From an endosymbiont of unidentified scaly snail isolate Monju (GTDB taxonomy: Bacteria; Pseudomonadota; Gammaproteobacteria; Chromatiales; Chromatiaceae), in assembly GCF_000801295.1 (NCBI RefSeq), contig NZ_AP012978.1:1922001-1986000 (forward strand): DNA of 64,000 nt, written 5' to 3'. The notes beneath the pieces are model-generated. The model was not told where the DNA came from. It saw only the letters and a program-made list of their open reading frames with translations, and ran no database searches. Numbering within the stretch: the stretch's first letter is position 1; the number at the start of each line of letters is the position of its first letter. Below are positions 35,839 through 45,310 of the stretch, piece after piece. A program made the translations under genes and the position numbers.

Positions 35839-37455
35839 TTGATCAACAGCGACCCTGACCTGATCGGTCGAGTCACCGACGTCTCCGCCCGCCACCTGAC
35901 GGTTACCCTGAACGCCGATCTGGAGGACAGCCCCGCCGCGCGGGACAACAGCAGCATCACCCATTCAGGTGCCCACCTCATCATCCGCTCACGGGGGATG
36001 CAGTTGCTGGTGCGCGTGGTGCGCTCCTGGTCCGAAAGCGACCGTACCCTGTTGCAACTGATGCCCCTGGGCAATATCACCAGCGACGGCAGCTTCAGCC
36101 GGGGAGTCAACCAGTTTCCCTCGCTGGGCGCCGGAGTCTATACCATCAACACCAACCAGCTGGCGGCCTTGTTCGACACCTTCCGGCGCTACGGCGTCCA
36201 TCTTGGACGCCACAGTCAACATCCCGAGCTGAAGGTCTATTTTGACCCCAACCCCCTGTTCGGACGCCACCTGGCCATCCTCGGCCAGTCCGGCGCGGGC
36301 AAGTCGTGGACAGTCGCCAGCATCCTGCAGCGTACCGTGGAGGCCCTGCCAAAGGCACATATCGTACTGCTGGACATCCACGGCGAATATGGCTGGCGCG
36401 ACGCCGACGGCAAGCTGCACAGCGCCTTTCCCGAGGACATGGCACGGCACGTGGACGCACGTGCGCTGGAGATCCCCTACTGGCTGCTGACCTATGCCGA
36501 ACTGATCGACCTGCTCATCGACCGCTCGGACCCCAATGCCTCGCTGCAGATGGCCTTCATGCGCGAGGTGCTCTACAGCCTGCGCAAGAAGGCCAACCGC
36601 GACCTGGGTATCGACAGCCTCTCGGTGGACTCGCCGGTGTACTTCTCGATCAAGGAGATGTACCTGCAGTTCAAGAAGGCCAACGAACAACAGTCCGATT
36701 TCGGCAAGACGCGCGGCCCCCTGTTCGGCACCTTCGACGAGTTCCTGGTGCGCTTTCAAGCGATGTTCAACGACTCGCGCTACAGCTTCCTCTTCAAGCC
36801 GAAACGGCGTACCGAATCCGCCCACCTGGAATCGCTGCTGCGGGACTTCGTCGGCCTGGGCGAGCCCAAACGCCCGATCACCGTGATCGACCTGAGCGTG
36901 GTCCCGCACGACGTGCGCCCGACCATCACCGCGCAGATCGCCCGCCTCGCTTTCGAGTTCAACTACTGGAACCCGCAGCGACGCGAATTCCCGTTGCTGC
37001 TGGTCTGCGAGGAGGCCCACCAGTACATCCCCCGCGAGAACGATGTGCAGCATTCGGCCACCCGTCGCGCGGTGGAACGCATCGCCAAGGAAGGCCGCAA
37101 GTACGGCGTGGGGTTGTGCGTGGTCAGCCAGCGCCCGCTGGAGCTTTCCGAGACGGTGCTGGCACAGTGCAGCAACTTCATCTGTCTGCGCATCACCAAC
37201 CCGGACGACCAGGCGTATGTGCGCCGCCTGATGCCGGAAGGAGAACAGGACCTGACCGACACTCTGGCCTCGCTGCGCCGGGGCGAGGCGCTGGCGGTCG
37301 GCGAGGCCATTCCGCTGCCCACCCGCCTCCAGGTCTACAAGCCCGACCCGGCACCCTCGAGCCAGGACGCACCGGTGCACCAGGCCTGGCGTGGCGGACC
37401 CGACGACCTCGACGTGGGCAACATCGTGCAGCGCTGGTGGCGGCAGCAGCGTTGA
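35839..37455 (+). CDS. HerA-like (DUF87) ATPase
   Basis: A 538-residue P-loop ATPase of the HerA/FtsK superfamily with the Walker A motif ILGQSGAGKSWT (residues 147-158), Walker B LLLVCEEAHQY, and the downstream sensor and Arg-finger region (GRKYGVGLCVVSQRP). The N-terminal beta-barrel (HAS-barrel-like) precedes it. The start is TTG at 35839. HerA proteins act as DNA translocases with NurA or in defence pairs; neither NurA nor a Sir2/nuclease partner is next to it, so the role is open. Confidence 0.85.
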   Translation: MINSDPDLIGRVTDVSARHLTVTLNADLEDSPAARDNSSITHSGAHLIIRSRGMQLLVRVVRSWSESDRTLLQLMPLGNITSDGSFSRGVNQFPSLGAGVYTINTNQLAALFDTFRRYGVHLGRHSQHPELKVYFDPNPLFGRHLAILGQSGAGKSWTVASILQRTVEALPKAHIVLLDIHGEYGWRDADGKLHSAFPEDMARHVDARALEIPYWLLTYAELIDLLIDRSDPNASLQMAFMREVLYSLRKKANRDLGIDSLSVDSPVYFSIKEMYLQFKKANEQQSDFGKTRGPLFGTFDEFLVRFQAMFNDSRYSFLFKPKRRTESAHLESLLRDFVGLGEPKRPITVIDLSVVPHDVRPTITAQIARLAFEFNYWNPQRREFPLLLVCEEAHQYIPRENDVQHSATRRAVERIAKEGRKYGVGLCVVSQRPLELSETVLAQCSNFICLRITNPDDQAYVRRLMPEGEQDLTDTLASLRRGEALAVGEAIPLPTRLQVYKPDPAPSSQDAPVHQAWRGGPDDLDVGNIVQRWWRQQR

Positions 37456-37478
37456 CCCCCTCCCCCGCCTGAACGACG

Positions 37479-37508
37479 AAGGGCCGACAGCGCACGCTGC
37501 CGGCCCTT
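37479..37508. terminator. Bidirectional terminator between HerA-like gene and secF
   Basis: An interrupted 12-bp stem (AAGGGCCG-A-CAGCG paired with CGCTG-C-CGGCCCTT) with a short CAC-type loop lies between convergent genes; on the plus strand it runs into TTGTCTTT. Confidence 0.7.
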
Positions 37509-37534
37509 GTCTTTGAGCGCCTGCACCGGCGGGA

Positions 37535-38467
37535 TCAGGGCATGTCGTCTACCACGCCCTCCTTCTTGACCGGCATCAGGTCAGCCTTGCTCACACCGAG
37601 CATGAGCGCGGCGGTGCTGGCCACGTAGATCGACGAATAGGTACCAATGAAGATGCCGACCAGCAGGGCGAAGGCAAAGGCGTGGATGATCTCGCCGCCC
37701 AGGAAGAACAGCGCCAGCAGCACCAGGATGGTGGTGAAGGAGGTCATCAAGGTACGGCTGAGCGTCTGGTTGAGCGAGATGTTGATAACCTCTTCCGGCG
37801 TGCCCTTCCGCAGCTTGCGGAAGTTCTCGCGTACCCGGTCGAACACCACGATGGTGTCGTTGAGCGAGTAGCCGATCACCGCCAGCACCGCGGCCAGCAC
37901 CGTGAGGTCGAATTCGATCTGCAACAGGGCGAACAGGCCCAGGGTGAACAGCACGTCGTGGACCAGGGCAATCACCGAGCCGAGGGCGAAACGCCACTCG
38001 AAACGCAACGCCACGTAGATCAGGATGGCCATCAGCGCCACCAGCACTGCCAACGCGCCATCCTCGGTGAGCTCATCCCCCACCTGCGGTCCGACGAACT
38101 CCACCCGTCGCAGTTCGACCTGGCCACCAGCTGCCTTCGACAGGCTGGCGAACACCTGGTCGCTGACCTTGTTCTGGCCGCTGTCCTGCTGTTGCAAGCG
38201 GATGAGGATGTCCCGCGGGGTGCCGAACCGCTGTACCGAGGCGTTCTCGAAACCGGCCTCGGCCAGCACCTTGCGCACCTGGGCGATATCCACGTCCTGG
38301 CGATAGCTCACCTCGATGAGCGTGCCACCGGTGAAGTCGATGCCGAGATTCAGGCCACGCAGCACGATGGCGATCACCGCCACCACCATCGCCGCACCCG
38401 AGAACACCAGGGCCAGCCGCCGCTTGCCCATGAAGTCGATGGTCGACCCACTCTTGATGAAACGCAT
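37535..38467 (-). CDS. secF: SecF, protein export membrane protein
   Basis: A 310-residue RND-type subunit of the SecDF-YajC complex that uses the proton gradient to help export. Six membrane segments flank one periplasmic domain. Typical features are GLNLGIDFTGGTLIEV near the N-terminus, VIGYSLNDTIVVFDRVREN, and NQTLSRTLMTSFTTILVLLAL. It follows secD by 16 bases. Confidence 0.97.
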   Translation of the reverse strand: MRFIKSGSTIDFMGKRRLALVFSGAAMVVAVIAIVLRGLNLGIDFTGGTLIEVSYRQDVDIAQVRKVLAEAGFENASVQRFGTPRDILIRLQQQDSGQNKVSDQVFASLSKAAGGQVELRRVEFVGPQVGDELTEDGALAVLVALMAILIYVALRFEWRFALGSVIALVHDVLFTLGLFALLQIEFDLTVLAAVLAVIGYSLNDTIVVFDRVRENFRKLRKGTPEEVINISLNQTLSRTLMTSFTTILVLLALFFLGGEIIHAFAFALLVGIFIGTYSSIYVASTAALMLGVSKADLMPVKKEGVVDDMP

Positions 38468-38483
38468 GCCTGCTGTCCTCGGG

Positions 38484-40337
38484 TCAGATAGCGAGCGCCT
38501 TGACGCGCTTGTTGCCGTAGATCAGGTTGATGAGTGCGCGGGTACCGACGATGGCGGTGAACATCGAGGTCACGATGCCGATCGCCAGGGTGACCGCGAA
38601 ACCGCGCACCGGCCCGCTGCCGATGGCGAACAGCACCACTGCCGCGATCAGGGTGGTGATGTTGGCGTCCATGATGGTGCTGAAGGCCTTGGCGTAACCC
38701 GCATGGATGCTGGCTTGCGGCGTGCTGCCATTACGGATCTCCTCGCGGATGCGCTCGAAGATCAGCACGTTGGCATCCACCGCCATACCCACGGTGAGCA
38801 CGATACCCGCGATGCCAGGCATGGTCAGCGTGGCCTGGAGAATGGACAGAGCCGCGACGATGAGTACCAGGTTGGCGAGCAGTGCCAGATCGGCGATCAG
38901 ACCGAACACCTTGTAATAGACGGCCATGAAGATCACCACCAGCGCCAGGCCGACCATCACCGAACGGAAGCCCTGGTCGATGTTGTCCTGGCCCAGGCTG
39001 GGCCCGATGGTACGTTCCTCGACGATGTCGATGGGTGCGGCGAGCGCCCCGGCCTTGAGCAGCAGCGCCAGTTCGTGGGCCTCGGCCGGGCTGTCCAGGC
39101 CGGTGGTCTGGAATCGCCGCCCGAAGGGCTCGCGGATGGTGGCCACGTTGATGACCTCCTCGACCCACTTCTTGATGGGCTTGCCGTTCTCGTCACGCCC
39201 CACAGTACGCTTTTCCTTGAACACGACCGCCATCGGCTTGCCGACGTTTTCGTTGGTGACGTTGCGCATGCGCCGCGCACCCTTGCCGTCGAGGGTGACG
39301 AACACCGCCGGGGTGCCGGACTGCTGGTCGAAGCCCGACGAGGCGTTGATCATCTGGTCACCGGTGACGATCAGCTGGCGCTTGAGCAGGATGGGCTGCC
39401 CCTGACGATCGTGGTACAGGCGGGTGCCCGGCGGGACCTTGCCGGTGCGCTCGGCCTGCAGGGCCTGCGCCGGATCGCCCGCCACCAGTCGGTATTCGAG
39501 GGTGGCGGTCGCGCTCAGCAGGTCCTTGACCTTGCCCGGGTCCTGCACGCCGGGCAGTTCCACCACGATCCGCCGCTCACCCTGTTGCTGGATGATCGGC
39601 TCGGCCACGCCCAGGGCATTCACCCGGTTGCGCAGGGTGGTGATGTTCTGCGACAGGGCCTGCTTGCGGATCTCGCGCTCCGCCGCCTTGGTAATCTGGG
39701 CGCGGAAGTAGTGGGCATCGCCTTCGTCACGCGCGCTGAAGTCGAGATCGCGGAATTCCTCGGCGGCCGCGGCCATGGCCTTGTCACGCACCTCCGGATC
39801 GCGGAAACGCACTTCCACACCATTGCCGACGGCCTTGGCGGTCACGTAGCGGAAGCGGTTCTCGCGCAGAAAAGTGCGCATGCTGCCCACCTGCAACTCC
39901 ATGTGCTTCTTCAGCGCCGCGTCCATGTCCACGTCGATCAAGACGTGGATGCCACCCCGCAGGTCCAGGCCCAGGCTCATGGGCCTGCCACCCAGCGCGC
40001 GCAACCAGTCGGGCAGGTCGGGCGAGAGCGTCAGGGCATGGGTAAAGCCTCCCGGCAGCTTGCGCGCGATCACGTCCTGACCACGCAGCTGATCTTCGGG
40101 ACGTTCAAAGCGAATCCGCAGACGCCCCTGCTGGCGCTCGATACGCTTGTAGGGCGCCTTGGCCTCGTCCAGCGCCTTGCGCAGCGTATCCACCAGGCTG
40201 TCGCTGACCGTGGCCCCACGGGTGCCCGTAACTTCGACCACCGGATCCTGGGGAAAGACATTGGGCAGGGCGTAGAGCAGGCCGCCCAGGATGACGAGGA
40301 TGACCAGCAGGTTCTTCCAGAGGGGATATCGGTTCAT
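38484..40337 (-). CDS. secD: SecD, protein export membrane protein
   Basis: A 617-residue partner of SecF. The D1 motif LGLDLRGGIHVLIDVDM is near residue 140. The C-terminal half has TM4-type GMAVDANVLIFERIREE, with the proton-pathway Asp, and SIHAGYAKAFSTIMDANITTL. The large periplasmic P1 domain between TM1 and TM2 is complete. yajC lies upstream. Confidence 0.97.
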   Translation of the reverse strand: MNRYPLWKNLLVILVILGGLLYALPNVFPQDPVVEVTGTRGATVSDSLVDTLRKALDEAKAPYKRIERQQGRLRIRFERPEDQLRGQDVIARKLPGGFTHALTLSPDLPDWLRALGGRPMSLGLDLRGGIHVLIDVDMDAALKKHMELQVGSMRTFLRENRFRYVTAKAVGNGVEVRFRDPEVRDKAMAAAAEEFRDLDFSARDEGDAHYFRAQITKAAEREIRKQALSQNITTLRNRVNALGVAEPIIQQQGERRIVVELPGVQDPGKVKDLLSATATLEYRLVAGDPAQALQAERTGKVPPGTRLYHDRQGQPILLKRQLIVTGDQMINASSGFDQQSGTPAVFVTLDGKGARRMRNVTNENVGKPMAVVFKEKRTVGRDENGKPIKKWVEEVINVATIREPFGRRFQTTGLDSPAEAHELALLLKAGALAAPIDIVEERTIGPSLGQDNIDQGFRSVMVGLALVVIFMAVYYKVFGLIADLALLANLVLIVAALSILQATLTMPGIAGIVLTVGMAVDANVLIFERIREEIRNGSTPQASIHAGYAKAFSTIMDANITTLIAAVVLFAIGSGPVRGFAVTLAIGIVTSMFTAIVGTRALINLIYGNKRVKALAI

Positions 40338-40377
40338 GGTGTCGGTCTGTCTGGGGCCGCGGGCAGACGCGGCAGGC

Positions 40378-40707
40378 TCACATTTCCTTGAGGCTGCCCT
40401 TGGGCAGTACGGTCTCGACCGCAGTACGGCGGATGGTCACCACGGTGTTGTCGGCAATCTCGACCTTGACGAAGTTCTCGCCGACCTCGGTGATGCGTCC
40501 AACCAAGCCGCCCATGGTCTGCACCTCGTCACCCTTCTTGAGCGCCTCGACCAGCTTCTTGTGCTCCTTCTGACGCTTGACCTGGGGACGGATCATGAAG
40601 AAATACATGATCACGAACATGCCGATCAGGAACAGCAGCGGCAGGCCGCCGGGGTCGGCCGGGGCAGGCGTCGGGGCGGCCAGGGCATCGGATATCAGAA
40701 AACTCAT
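40378..40707 (-). CDS. yajC: YajC, Sec translocon accessory subunit
   Basis: A 109-residue protein with one membrane segment (LPLLFLIGMFVIMYFFMIRP), the conserved RPQVKRQKEHKKLVEALKKGDEV stretch read in pieces, and a C-terminal beta domain. The start at 40707 (MSFLISDALA) is preferred; longer in-frame starts extend into non-homologous sequence. It forms tgt-yajC-secD-secF as in most gammaproteobacteria. Confidence 0.96.
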   Translation of the reverse strand: MSFLISDALAAPTPAPADPGGLPLLFLIGMFVIMYFFMIRPQVKRQKEHKKLVEALKKGDEVQTMGGLVGRITEVGENFVKVEIADNTVVTIRRTAVETVLPKGSLKEM

Positions 40708-40811
40708 CGAAACACTCCAAACCAGGATCGGAATCGGAAAATCGACCGCCGGATCAGATACGGCGGACATTACTGGCCGCGCATTATGCCACAGGCAGCC
40801 GCACCCCGGCT

Positions 40812-41936
<1,125 letters not shown>

Positions 41937-41949
41937 TTATGAGTGAGTG

Positions 41950-41978
41950 TTGACATCTTTTTTAGAATATTAGAGAAT
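41950..41978 (+). promoter_or_regulatory. Candidate sigma70 promoter for a small RNA
   Basis: A perfect TTGACA (41950-41955) is followed 15-17 bases later by TAGAGA/GAGAAT in an AT-rich stretch (41956-41980). It faces away from tgt, towards a terminator 75 bases further on. Confidence 0.5.
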
Positions 41979-41981
41979 AAA

Positions 41982-42060
41982 CGTGTGCTGAGACCTAGCA
42001 CATCTCCTCCATCCTCCTTTGGTGGTATTTGGCGCGGCGCCCCCTGCCGCGCCTTTTTTT
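41982..42060 (+). ncRNA. Candidate small RNA between tgt and queA
   Basis: About 80 bases between the promoter above and a strong terminator. A 6-bp hairpin (TGTGCT/AGCACA) comes first, then an unpaired C-rich stretch with two anti-Shine-Dalgarno-like blocks (CTCCTCC, TCCTCC), then the terminator hairpin. There is no open frame with a ribosome site. It runs antisense to the tgt/queA direction. Family not recognised. Confidence 0.5.
42031..42060 (+). terminator. Strong Rho-independent terminator of the candidate small RNA
   Basis: A perfect 8-bp GC stem (GGCGCGGC / GCCGCGCC) with a seven-base loop is followed by seven T. The T run is on the plus strand only, so it does not serve queA or tgt, which are on the minus strand. 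Confidence 0.85.
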
Positions 42061-42119
42061 GTCCGCCTCCGGCAGACAGGCCGAACATGTCAGGCGACAC
42101 CGCCGATCCCCGGACGGGC

Positions 42120-43172
42120 TCACCTCCACCTCTCCCTCTCGGTCAGGGCATCGGCCGCCCTCTCCAGCAACATGGCATCACCATAGCTGTAAAAGCGGTA
42201 ACGCCGGGCAACGGCATGTCGATAGGCGGCCATGACCCGCTGATGCCCGGCAAAGGCAGAGACCAGCATCAGCAGGGTCGATTTCGGGAGATGAAAGTTG
42301 GTGAGCAACACATCCACGATCCGAAAGCGGTAGCCCGGACGAATGAACAGGCGGGTGTCACCACGAAAGGGTCGCAATTCGCCATCGGCGGCGGCCGACT
42401 CCAGGCTGCGCACACTGGTCGTGCCCACGGCGACCACCCGACCACCACGCGCCCGGGTCTGGCTTACCTGCTCGCAGACCGCCTCATCCACCTCCAGCCA
42501 CTCGCTGTGCATGACATGCTCATCGAGATTCTCCACGCGCACCGGCTGGAAGGTGCCCGCCCCGACGTGCAGGGTGACACGCGCGGTCTCCACGCCCATC
42601 GCCTCCAGGCGCTCGAGCATGGCCTCGTCAAAGTGCAGGCCGGCGGTCGGAGCCGCCACTGCACCCGGGCGACGTGCATAGACCGTCTGATAGCGCGTCT
42701 CATCCTCCGGCGCGTCTTCCCGGCGAATATAGGGAGGCAACGGCATGTGGCCATGCGCGGCCATCAACGCATGGAAATCGCCCCCCATCTCGATCTGCAG
42801 CAGAAACAGACCCTCCTGGCGTTCGATCACTCGCAGACGCCATTCGCCGATCGTCAGCGCCCCACCCGGCTTCGGCGATTTGCTCGCGCGAACATGGGCC
42901 AGCGCGCGATCGGCACCCACCACCCGCTCGATCAGGATCTCGACCTGTCCTCCCGTGACCTTGCGACCATACAGGCGGGCCGGCATCACCCGGGTGTCGT
43001 TGAATACCAGCAGATCCCCACGACGCAACAGACCGGGCAGCTCGCCGAACCGGCGATCGACAGGCTCACCGTTCGCTGGCAGATGCAACAGACGGCTGTC
43101 GCCGCGCCGTGCGCAGGGGCGCTGGGCGATCAGCTCCTCGGGAAGGTCGTAGTCGAAATCGGATAATTGCAT
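42120..43172 (-). CDS. queA: S-adenosylmethionine:tRNA ribosyltransferase-isomerase (QueA)
   Basis: A 350-residue enzyme that turns preQ1-tRNA into epoxyqueuosine-tRNA. Typical start [19 protein letters not shown], then [36 protein letters not shown], and the C-terminal [21 protein letters not shown]. It precedes tgt by 192 bases; the candidate small RNA is in the gap. Confidence 0.97.
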   Translation of the reverse strand: MQLSDFDYDLPEELIAQRPCARRGDSRLLHLPANGEPVDRRFGELPGLLRRGDLLVFNDTRVMPARLYGRKVTGGQVEILIERVVGADRALAHVRASKSPKPGGALTIGEWRLRVIERQEGLFLLQIEMGGDFHALMAAHGHMPLPPYIRREDAPEDETRYQTVYARRPGAVAAPTAGLHFDEAMLERLEAMGVETARVTLHVGAGTFQPVRVENLDEHVMHSEWLEVDEAVCEQVSQTRARGGRVVAVGTTSVRSLESAAADGELRPFRGDTRLFIRPGYRFRIVDVLLTNFHLPKSTLLMLVSAFAGHQRVMAAYRHAVARRYRFYSYGDAMLLERAADALTERERWR

Positions 43173-43368
43173 GGGCGCGCGATCTTAGCACAGCCCCCAG
43201 GATGGGCAGTTCGCCAGGGGCGGGCTCCTTGCCCCATTCCCATCGGCCACAGGGATTCATCACCCCCCCAAGGCAACGCAATCGGCGTGGAGTTAACCCC
43301 CTGGCCCCTGGCGCGACATCCGAGCTGGTTGCGTCCTGACCGGGTGGCGTTATACTCGTGCGGCCCAT

Positions 43369-43456
43369 GCCGGGGTGGTGAAACTGGTAGACACAGGGGA
43401 TTCAAAATCCCCCGCCCTCACAGGCTTGCGGGTTCGAGTCCCGCCCCCGGTACCAC
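43369..43456 (+). tRNA. tRNA-Leu (anticodon CAA)
   Basis: An 88-base tRNA with acceptor GCCGGGG, long variable arm (CCCTCACAGGCTTGCGGG) and anticodon loop TTCAAAA, and encoded CCA. The promoter TTGCGT-16-TATACT (43329-43356) lies just upstream. Its last 20 bases are repeated at 48430-48449, so it is the integration site of a genomic island. Confidence 0.97.
43437..43456 (+). other. attL: island attachment core at the tRNA-Leu 3' end
   Basis: The 20 bases GAGTCCCGCCCCCGGTACCA form the T-arm and acceptor end of tRNA-Leu and recur exactly at 48430-48449. Flanks differ on both sides of the two copies. Confidence 0.88.
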
Positions 43457-43555
43457 AAGCAATCCAGCCAGTTACGCCATACCCGTAACTGGCTGTTTTT
43501 TTTGAATTTTTGTTTTTGCTTATCCGCGCACATTCGCTATTATCCGCCCATATCT

Positions 43556-43594
43556 GTCACAAATTGTCGTCACAAATTGTCATAAATTTGTCAC
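43556..43594. repeat. Tandem 13-bp iterons before the integrase
   Basis: GTCACAAATTGTC occurs twice head to tail (43556-43568, 43569-43581), followed by an inverted partial copy (ATAAATTTGTCAC, 43582-43594). A looser pair, TATCCGC at 43521 and 43541, lies just before. They are AT-rich and placed 15-55 bases before the integrase start, which suits arm-type integrase or regulator binding sites. Confidence 0.7.
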
Positions 43595-43608
43595 GCGGAG
43601 CGGTGGAG

Positions 43609-43866
43609 ATGGCCACGATCTGGAAGCGGAAAACAGGCCAGAAAACGGGCTGGACAGCCCGTGTTCGGCGAGCTGGTCACAGCGTCTCGAAAACCTTCCG
43701 AACCCGGCGCGAAGCCGAGGCCTGGGCGGCCAACATCGAGCGCGACATCGAGACGCGCCGCGCCGGTATCGCACACACAGTGCGCCAACCTTTCGCCGAC
43801 GCGGTCCATCGCTATCGCAGCGAGGTATCCGAGCCCCCCCACCTTCTCGCCGCTGGCACTTGCTAA
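43609..43866 (+). pseudogene. Tyrosine integrase, N-terminal fragment
   Basis: Only about 75-85 residues remain: the arm-binding domain with MATIWKRKTGQKTGWTARVRRAGH, then FRTRREAEAWAANIERDIETR read in pieces, and the start of the core-binding domain (FADAVHRYRSEVSE). It then runs into sequence next to the IS5-like element; the catalytic RHRHY part is absent. It lies 152 bases after tRNA-Leu, as expected for a tRNA-targeted integrase. Confidence 0.8.
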
Positions 43867-45170
43867 CAGGCTGTTGAAAAACTCCCGGATTTCCGCAAGA
43901 TCACCCCAGACCCCGATGCGTAAGTTGGATTGACGATGCGAGGCCCCGACATACAGCAAGAGACGCTGTTCAGCACGGTAAGCCCGGAACAGCGGGTCCC
44001 GAAGGACCATCCGCTGCGCCCCATCCGACGGATGGTCGATGAAGCCCTCAAGGCGCTGGACGGAGAATTCAATGCCCTGTACGCCGACAGGGGGCGGGAC
44101 TCGATCCCGCCTTCGATGCTGCTGCGGGCGCAGCTGCTGATGGCGCTCTATACCATCCGCAGCGAACGGCAGCTGGTCGAGCAGATCGACTACAACCTGC
44201 TGTTCCGCTGGTTCGTGGGTTTCTCCATGGACGACGAGGTTTGGCACCACTCGATCTTCACCAAGAACCGGGATCGGTTGCTCGAAGGCGAGGTAGTGCA
44301 CAAGTTCTTTGCCCAGGTGCTGGAACAGGCCCGTGCCGCCGATCTGCTCTCGAAGGAACACTTCAGCGTGGACGGCACGCTGATCGAGGCCCTGGCTTCG
44401 CTCAAGAGCTATCGTCCGAAGGACGAAGACGCCCCCCCACCCAGGGCGGCGGGCGCAATCCCACAGTGGACTTCCGTGGCGAGAAGCGCCATCGGGAAAC
44501 ACATGAATCCAAGACCGCCCCGGATGCCCTGTTGTTCAGGAAGAGCAAAGGCACCACCGCCAAGCTAAGCTACATGAGGCACCTGCTGATGGAGAACCGC
44601 CATGGGCTGGTGGTTGATGCCCAGGTGACCCAGGCGACCGGCACAGCTGAACGGGAGGCCGCCATCGCCATGGTCGAAGCGCTCGCCGGCACGCACTGGG
44701 CGACGGGGCCGGCGCGGACAAGAACTACGACACGAAGGGCTTCGTGGAGGCGATGCGCTGTACCAACGCTACCCCTCACGTCGCCCAGAACGACACCAAC
44801 CGCTCATCGGCCATCGATGGACGCACCACCCGCCACGCCGGTTACCGAACCAGCCAAACTACCGCCAAGCGGATCGAAGAATGCTTCGGCTGGCTCAAGA
44901 CCATCGGCGGGTTGCGCAAGAGCCGGTTTGTGGGACGTGAAAAGCTGGACTTCCACTTTGTGCTGGGAGCAGCCGCCTACAACCTGGTTCGGATGCGCAA
45001 TCTGGGGGTGGCGGCATGTTGATGGCCGCGATCCGAGGGGTTGGTGTGCCTGGAAACGGACAAATCGGACGAAATTGGCCAATTTCTTGCCAGAGGGCGG
45101 GAATCGCCGTGCTTCGTCCGCTGCTCACCACCAGGAAGGCTGCATCAGTCGGGTTGTTTTCAACGGCCTG
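43867..45170 (+). mobile_element. IS5-like insertion sequence, full length
   Basis: A 1304-bp element with inverted ends (CAGGCTGTTGAAAA on the left, the complement of CAGGCCGTTGAAAA on the right) and flanked by CTAA and CTAG, the YTAR-type target of IS5 elements. It interrupts the integrase. A 215-bp copy of its right end lies at 48072-48286 in the opposite orientation. Confidence 0.85.
43936..45022 (+). pseudogene. IS5-like transposase, two frame breaks
   Basis: A DDE transposase of about 362 residues once two breaks are mended. It starts MRGPDIQQETLFSTVSPEQ, keeps the first Asp in HFSVDGTLIEA, and the last third has LGAAAYNLVRMRNLGVAAC. The breaks are at the seven-C run 44432-44438 and the GGGG at 44705-44708; one added base at each joins the frames (DAPPTQGGGRNPTVDFRG and TGAGADKNYDTKGF). 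Both lie in homopolymers, so error is possible. Confidence 0.85.
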
Positions 45171-45310
45171 CTAGCAAATATCCCGCTGCGGAAGGTCGCG
45201 AACGTCTGGGATCCATCGATATCGAGTGGCGGTTTTGAAAGACGGGCCTGGCATGGTTTGAGGAAGGTTTCATTGTTGCAGGGCAGATTACTCAGAGGAG
45301 ACTGAAAACG

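Noticed and set aside
42031-42060. Hairpin as terminator of queA
   Set aside because: queA is on the minus strand, and the T run follows the stem only on the plus strand.
43195-43260. Copy of the GATGGGCA inverted repeat upstream of queA
   Set aside because: The words GATGGGCAG and CCCATC are there, but the arms do not pair over more than a few bases, so it is at best a remnant.
43591-44502. Minus-strand frame of 303 codons over the IS5-like element
   Set aside because: It is antisense to the transposase and crosses the insertion boundary into the integrase fragment, so it cannot be an old gene.
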